Shown one piece after another: positions 58,607 to 64,000 of a stretch of 64,000 nucleotides of DNA. The stretch spans positions 372,001 to 436,000 of the forward strand of contig NJFT01000005.1 in assembly GCA_002221725.1 (NCBI GenBank), read 5' to 3'. The first letter of the stretch is position 1, and every line of letters starts with the position of its first letter. Made by a program: the position numbers and the translations under genes. This DNA comes from Scedosporium boydii. Lineage: Eukaryota > Ascomycota > Sordariomycetes > Microascales > Microascaceae. The notes beneath the pieces are model-generated. The model worked only from the letters and a program-made list of their open reading frames with translations. It made no database searches and was not told where the DNA came from.

Positions 58607-61600
58607 GAATGGCTTCAATGGCCTACCAGTGTGGTTCCTGGTCGAAGAAAGTAAGGAAGTCTGCCTCTCTTCAAAATGCCCCGCCAACCAGTATTTGAAC
58701 AGCTTATTTCGTCATTACCGATTACCCTTACCCCGCCACCGCGCTAAGCTTCATCATTGGCTGCGCGGGCCTGAGCTACGAGAGTACTAACTGATGTCGT
58801 GGCTTGAGCATCAATCGTTCATCGGCACTTCGCCTTCAGTGGACAGCTTTGAATTATCGAGCTCAGTATTTAATGGATCAACTTGACCGCAACTGTGATG
58901 AAGGGGATATTCAAGTAGGGTGGTGGATGATGAACAATTCCCTGTTGTCCGTCTGGAAACCAAATAGCCACCCACCATCAAGCAATGCTTGGAGAGCTTC
59001 ACCACTACTGGAGGAATCAACATCCCGATATCCTCAGGTGTCACTCTTACTTGGTAGGCCTTAAGGTTAATATAGCTACTATTCGAGTAGTCATGGATTG
59101 CAATTTTTACGAAAATTTCAATCACTTAATTTGTTTTAAGTCTACGCGGACACTCTCTTCTTCATGGCGACGCATCAAGCGCCACACATAATGAAAAGAA
59201 AAATTCCCTAGAGTAAACTCCAGAAAAAGGAAAGACATCAAAAATTGCGCCCCCGACGGCCCCGAAGGACAATCGAGCAAGGCCGACTCCGCGATGTGCA
59301 ATGCAGGTCATCCTCACTGAACTACCGACTTCTTGATCTCGGCGAGCACGGGACAAGGTAAGTATGAAGAAAGAAAAGAAGAAGAAAAAGCCAAAGATGG
59401 TGGGAGGGCCGAGGGGTATTTATGGTTTTCCAAAGGCGGTGAGGCGGAGCTCTGGATCAGTAGGTGGGTCCGGGTGGCAGAATTATTTTTTGAAGGCCGA
59501 ATTTTGATTGGATGGATTTTCAAGATGTGGGGCTTCCTGATTCACTTGGTCAACTTCAACCTGGAGAAGGAGCTCTTTCCTTCGTAGCTTTGTCTGGAAG
59601 GAGGAAACAAGAAGTACGAAGGAAGACACAAATTGGGAAGTTGCGGGTCCTTCTGCCTTCCCTGGAAATTAGGTGAATTCCTTCGAAAGGTACTTTGCAC
59701 CAAGTATTTCGATTTGATGCTATTTACAAGACTACTGATGCCGGGTCTTGCTCCCTTCATACGGACACGACAACATCGATGCCAGCTCGAAAGATGACAC
59801 AAGCGGATGCCGCCGTCATCTGAGATCCGCATTTACGTTCACGTCTGCATCATGTCCCAACGATGATAGGGTAATTCCAAGAGTCTATGTATGCAGAGTG
59901 CGGCTTGGTACACTTGACTCCTCTAGTTCCACATTTCTTGGGCTGATGCTGCCTCTTCTGATGGCTAAGGATCAGACGGGAGTGAACTTTTCTTGTTCTG
60001 ACTTAGACATGGTTGCTTCTTCTGTATACCGTAACCTTCTACTTGAGCTTCAAAAACTCACCTTCTAGCTCCCGTCAATAAGTACATTTCCCTCCTGGAA
60101 GCAGCCACATCTCCTAAACGAGAACATAAGCACTGCCCTTTCTTAGTTGGTAGATATGGTGACGTCGAATCTTGGGCATTTGCTTCAATGCGTTTGTTTT
60201 TGTCACCACCACCAGCCAACAGACGACCAACATCTAGCCTTCGACTTATTCACCCCGACTATTTCCAGTATATAGCAGTAAAAGTGTTGTGATGTAGTCT
60301 AAATAATTCAAGCAGTGAAAACGGAAGGTATCCTGTCGCCCTCAACACGATCGTCAACAATATCTTGTCACCGTTCGCCATGTCTACGCCATCCAGACTA
60401 TTAGGCGGCAAATCCACTGCCGAAGGTAGGCAGATATAACCTCGGGAGAATCGTAAAAACACAATACAAAAGTATTAATTCATTATAAATCATGATGAAA
60501 AGTGGTGCTTATTTGGTCAGCATATGCCGGGTGTAAGGCCTTGTAGTAGAACCAGTTCCTGTCAATCCAAGTCGCAAAACGAAAAGGGTGCATATGAATA
60601 CATCGGGAGGTATTCTCCTTTCTGTTCGTGGACTATTTGTCCCAGTCTTGCAGTCAGGCGTACTTGCCTTGGGTGGCCTGCTGAAAAGGGAGGGGGAGTA
60701 TGTGTTATATATTTGGATAAGTTCGTAGGCTATCGCCAGCGTGAGGTACTCATGTTTCTGAAGTACGCGGTTTGAGGCCTCTCACGGGGCTGGGATAGTG
60801 TGCGCTTGCATGTTTGTACCTAGTATTCCTCCGGGAGCCTCACGTTGGTTCATCTATTTTTCTTTTTAGCCATACATTTTTGCTGGTGCAGTGGAAAATT
60901 CTCATCTAGGAAGAGGCTCCGAGGAAATTTGCAAAGTCACTCTCTTTTGCTCCCAACGGACCTTCCTCTCACTCGACCGACAGGCGTAACGAAGGTACTT
61001 CCTGGAGCACTAAGACGCCGTGATGGTAGTCGCCCTTGCCAGCCTTTCAGAAAACGACTTCCTAGATGGCCTCGGTTCGAATCCGGCTTTGCCTCTAGTA
61101 CCCTTCTTTTTTCACGCCTCTATTTCTATTGGTCCTTATGCACACTTTGCTTTATTTCGGCCCTCAATCGTGCCCGAGAAATGCATCCGCGGGACGGCGA
61201 CATCTACACTTCGCATGTTTTCACTCGAAAGTCGGCATCAATTGATCTTAATTGGCTTCACTCCCCCTTCTTCGTTCAATTCAGAAGGTCACACTAGGCC
61301 ACTTATGATACTCGGATGCAAACCAGGGGATACGAAGAGCTATCAGTGCCCGGTATTGGTTTTGAAAAGCCACCCGCAACAGAGGATCATTTCGAGAACC
61401 CGCCCTCACTCAGGACTCCAATTGAAGCCAAAACAAATCCTGCCAAAAAATCGAAAAGTCAACATGAGTCTTCCTGCGACTACAATGGCACAACTAGAGA
61501 TCTCTGAGTTTCCTCAAGGGTTTCCGCGCGGAGGTCTTGTAGACTACAGGCTGCTCGATTGGTGTTGGGCTACTTAGGACTAAAGGTATGAACTGCCTCT

Positions 61601-62485
61601 GAGGATATCAACACAACGAATACCTTGCATGCAATACGGGTTCGTGAAGCGTTCCAAATCTAGGTTCTCTCGAGGACAGCTGAGTAGAACCTCTGGTACT
61701 GAATCGACTTGTTGAGTGGGCCATTGTTGGTCGTTATGATCGGGTGATAATAAACCTTTCCATACCCGAGGATGCTAAGCATGCTGCAAGCTTCTCATGC
61801 GCCTCGAGGAAATGCACAGCCACTCATGCAAAGTCCAGTTAGAATTCAGAACCAAGCTGTTATCTTGAAAAAACACGCTTGGAGATACCCAAGGAAGCAA
61901 GGAAGACGTTTGACGTTGAAAAGGGGTACAAAGTACATCGTGCCTCATCAGTGGGATGCCCCGCAGTGGTTACATAATCCAGTTTGATGAACAGGGATCC
62001 ACTGATGTCAACTCTGAAAGGAGTCTCAACTGGGAAGGTACTGCATCAATGTACCTACCCATCACGCTTCACGGTTACCGTTCTTGATTCTCGATTCGCC
62101 AAAAGTTCATCGCCCTCTTATAAGCGCGCAGCCTTCTGTGCATATTTGCCCCCTCTCCCTTCGAATCAGCCTCCGCCTGGACATTCCTCCGTGATATCGT
62201 GCTTTTGAAAAGCCAGCGGACAATCTCCAGGGAGTTAAAGCCGACCCTACCTTCCCATGATCCAGACTATGCCTGTTAAATCCCCTGTCGTCATGATTCG
62301 ATCGCGTCCGTAACGACTGCAGGGAAACTTGAGCACTCGACTCCGCCAAGCCGTGCTCCAAGTGCAAAGAACGACCAGCAAGTGGGAATCACTAACTTTT
62401 CGAGAATAATACATTCCACCCAGTATCCATTCCTAACATCTATTGGATTCTTCATTCACTTTGAATGAACATTCCCGCCTACACC
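58607..62485. other. 3.9-kb gap upstream of the last gene
   Basis: I see no gene that can be supported. Frames of 60-185 codons occur (for example 61023-61577) but show no domain, no clear codon bias and no splice continuation. The left end is the promoter of glyoxalase I, the right end that of the gene at 62486. A small spliced gene could be hidden near 59.1-59.6 kb but cannot be resolved by eye. Confidence 0.45.
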
Positions 62486-64000
62486 ATGGATCCCCGAGGA
62501 CAAAGCCCCTTCTACGAATCCGCCATCGTCGACGACGACTCCGCCAAGGGAACCAATACGACGTCCTCAGGCCACCTCGTGTCCCAATCGCCACTCCCCC
62601 GATCCAGATCCTTCTCCGACGGCGGCCCGTCCGGTCCCAAACTCTCACCCTCCCCAAACATCATCGCAGCCGCTTCTTCCCGCCGAACGAAGGACGATAT
62701 TGCGCTCAAAGATACCACGATCTCCACCCCCGCCTCGCTGTCCGCCTCCACACCCTCGACGCCGTGCCGCGATGAGTTCCCCCGCCGAGGTCTCAACCTG
62801 CAGGCACCTCCGAATCGAGACTTTACGTCCCCGGGCGGCGGTCCTACGTCATCACACCAGCCCGGAAGCAACAGCCCGTACTTCGCCGGCCGAGTCGCCC
62901 CGCTGAGCCCGAAGCTCGACCCTTCTCAAGTGTTTGCCTCACCGACTAATATTTTACCGCGTCGATCGAGGGGTCTGGATTTTTCGAGGGCTGCGACTAG
63001 TCTGCACCATTCGATGCTCGCTGATCAGTCGAGTCCCGACTCGAGTCCGACCATGGGTGGGAGGGCGATGAATATACCGAACCGAAGGAGCGGTGACTTT
63101 AGTAGTACGGAGCAGTCGTCCAACTCGCTCTGGTCTGTGATGGGTAGCCAGGAGAGGATGAACCTGTCGGGTTCTTTGGGGAGCGTTCCAGGGATTGTGC
63201 CGTCGGACTCATCTTCCAGCTCAGACGACGACGTCATGGACGAGGATATGGATGAGAGCTATCTGACTACTCCGCAGGCTAAGGCTACGATATCCCTCGG
63301 CGGCCCACAACCCGCTCCGTGGTCCCTGGGTGGCTCCCCCGCCGTCAGCAGCCTGATGAACTTTCAGCAGCGACAACGGCCGAAGAAACACCCCAAGCGC
63401 CGTCTCCGTGCGGGTCTCGGCCTCGGCGGTGTTTTTTCGAGTGGTGTTTCCAAGTCACCACCAAACGGGATGGCCATGGACGTGTCTCATTCGAGGCGCG
63501 AGAGCATTAGCTGGCAGGCTAATCAGCTACATTTATCGGGGAGCGAGGGCGAGGATGTCTCGTCGAAGGCAGAAAATCCCCTGGGAACTCCGAGTCGTGA
63601 TCGTAGTGTTATCCGGCGCGTTGTTACCAGGAGGGGGAATCTCTTTGTAAGGCTACACAGGGGAGAACATGCTGTTCCGGATCACTATTTACTAACATTT
63701 CAACAGCCGAAAACGAAAGGATTCGCCCGTATTCGAGCCGCTCTAGCGGAAGAAAGCGCTCCGGTCGAGGCCGAAATCTGCAGAGAGGCAGAAGTCGTCC
63801 GCCAGGTCCTCGAGAGCGATGTACCCTACGAGCGCGGACCGACCGCCATCCCTCCGCTCTCTGCCCCTACCACCACCAACTCCTCTCCGTCCCTCAAACC
63901 ACAAGACGACATGGACGATATGATCACCGACTCGGGCCTCGGCATCTCCTCCACTTCTCGCCCGCAACAACAGCAACAACAACCACCCCCTCTCAAGGGC
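62486..64000 (+). CDS. Disordered protein of unknown function, cut by window edge
   Basis: Partial gene with no stop before the window end. Model: exon 1 62486-63646, intron 63647-63706 (60 nt, GTAAGG donor, TACTAACA branch site, CAACAG acceptor), exon 2 from 63707; at least 485 residues. The ATG sits in CACCATGG. Most of the protein is Ser/Pro-rich with short acidic (SSDDDVMDEDMDE) and basic (RPKKHPKRRLR) runs, suggesting a nuclear, heavily phosphorylated protein. The part that looks most ordered spans the intron: IRRVVTRRGNLF, then PKTKGFARIRAALAEESAP and EICREAEVVRQVLESD, a helix-rich segment. A Gln run (RPQQQQQQPPPL) starts near the edge. I do not recognise the family. The intron length is a multiple of three and contains no stop, so an unspliced reading is also open. 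Confidence 0.7.
   Translation, partial: MDPRGQSPFYESAIVDDDSAKGTNTTSSGHLVSQSPLPRSRSFSDGGPSGPKLSPSPNIIAAASSRRTKDDIALKDTTISTPASLSASTPSTPCRDEFPRRGLNLQAPPNRDFTSPGGGPTSSHQPGSNSPYFAGRVAPLSPKLDPSQVFASPTNILPRRSRGLDFSRAATSLHHSMLADQSSPDSSPTMGGRAMNIPNRRSGDFSSTEQSSNSLWSVMGSQERMNLSGSLGSVPGIVPSDSSSSSDDDVMDEDMDESYLTTPQAKATISLGGPQPAPWSLGGSPAVSSLMNFQQRQRPKKHPKRRLRAGLGLGGVFSSGVSKSPPNGMAMDVSHSRRESISWQANQLHLSGSEGEDVSSKAENPLGTPSRDRSVIRRVVTRRGNLFVRLHRGEHAVPDHYLLTFQQPKTKGFARIRAALAEESAPVEAEICREAEVVRQVLESDVPYERGPTAIPPLSAPTTTNSSPSLKPQDDMDDMITDSGLGISSTSRPQQQQQQPPPLKG

Noticed and set aside
59162..59523. Possible small spliced gene on the minus strand
   Set aside because: Two frames could be joined by several equally weak splice sites, and no family signature decides between them.
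60259..60462. Short minus-strand frame with a hydrophobic stretch, resembling a small membrane protein
   Set aside because: The pattern does not match Pmp3 or other small proteolipids, and there is no splice or promoter support.
61030..61110. tRNA-like B box (GGTTCGAATCC at about 61074) followed by a T-run
   Set aside because: The T-stem is imperfect, and I found no complementary acceptor strand or A box upstream at tRNA distance.
61023..61577. 185-codon open frame in the 3.9-kb gap
   Set aside because: No recognisable domain, no codon bias, and a second overlapping frame of similar quality.

Overview
The window is nuclear DNA of a filamentous ascomycete (Pezizomycotina, most likely a Sordariomycete). 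The evidence is widely spaced genes with one to four short introns (about 60-210 nt, GT...AG, usually with a CTAAC-type branch site), a strong preference for C or G at the third codon position, polyglutamine tracts, and a set of typical fungal housekeeping genes. Sixteen protein-coding genes can be modelled. Fourteen have an identifiable family and two are unrecognised. I found no rRNA, tRNA, CRISPR array or intact transposon, and no secondary-metabolite cluster.

Layout. 2.9-6.2 kb (-): a Doa4-type ubiquitin protease. 8.3-10.9 kb (+): Vps27 (ESCRT-0), head to head with the protease. 13.1-16.2 kb (-): a Ste20/PAK kinase. 16.2-23.3 kb: a 7 kb gap without a supportable gene. 23.3-27.3 kb (+): an Scp160/vigilin multi-KH protein. 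28.0-30.9 kb (-): an Rsc9-like ARID subunit of RSC. 31.8-34.1 kb (+): a Rec114-like meiotic protein. 35.2-36.1 kb (+): an unknown basic disordered protein. 36.6-37.3 kb (-): MsrB. 38.3-40.1 kb (+): an ArfGAP. 40.9-41.2 kb (-): an Sft1-type SNARE. 42.0-42.9 kb (+): a Cys-rich F-box-like protein. 44.2-45.8 kb (+): a Ysc84-type SYLF-SH3 protein. 46.9-49.5 kb (-): a Mam3/CNNM-type DUF21-CBS membrane protein. 51.1-52.5 kb (-): a PD-(D/E)XK-nuclease-like protein. 53.2-55.0 kb (-): D-3-phosphoglycerate dehydrogenase. 57.3-58.6 kb (-): two-domain glyoxalase I. 62.5 kb to the end (+): a conserved-looking disordered protein, cut off by the window edge.

Functionally many genes serve membrane traffic: Vps27 and Doa4 at the endosome, ArfGAP and Sft1 at the Golgi, and Ysc84 and Ste20 in cortical actin and polarity. 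The rest are metabolism, redox repair, chromatin and RNA binding. Nothing amounts to a clear new multi-gene system. The points most worth a second look are the ESCRT gene pair sharing one promoter region, a palindromic word family (TACGAAGTA, with GTAC clusters) concentrated around the nuclease-like gene and in several promoters, the dual start and 29-nt micro-exon of glyoxalase I, the Rec114-like gene, and an in-frame retainable intron in the last gene. All gene models are read by eye from splice signals and conserved protein text. None was checked by transcripts or database search.
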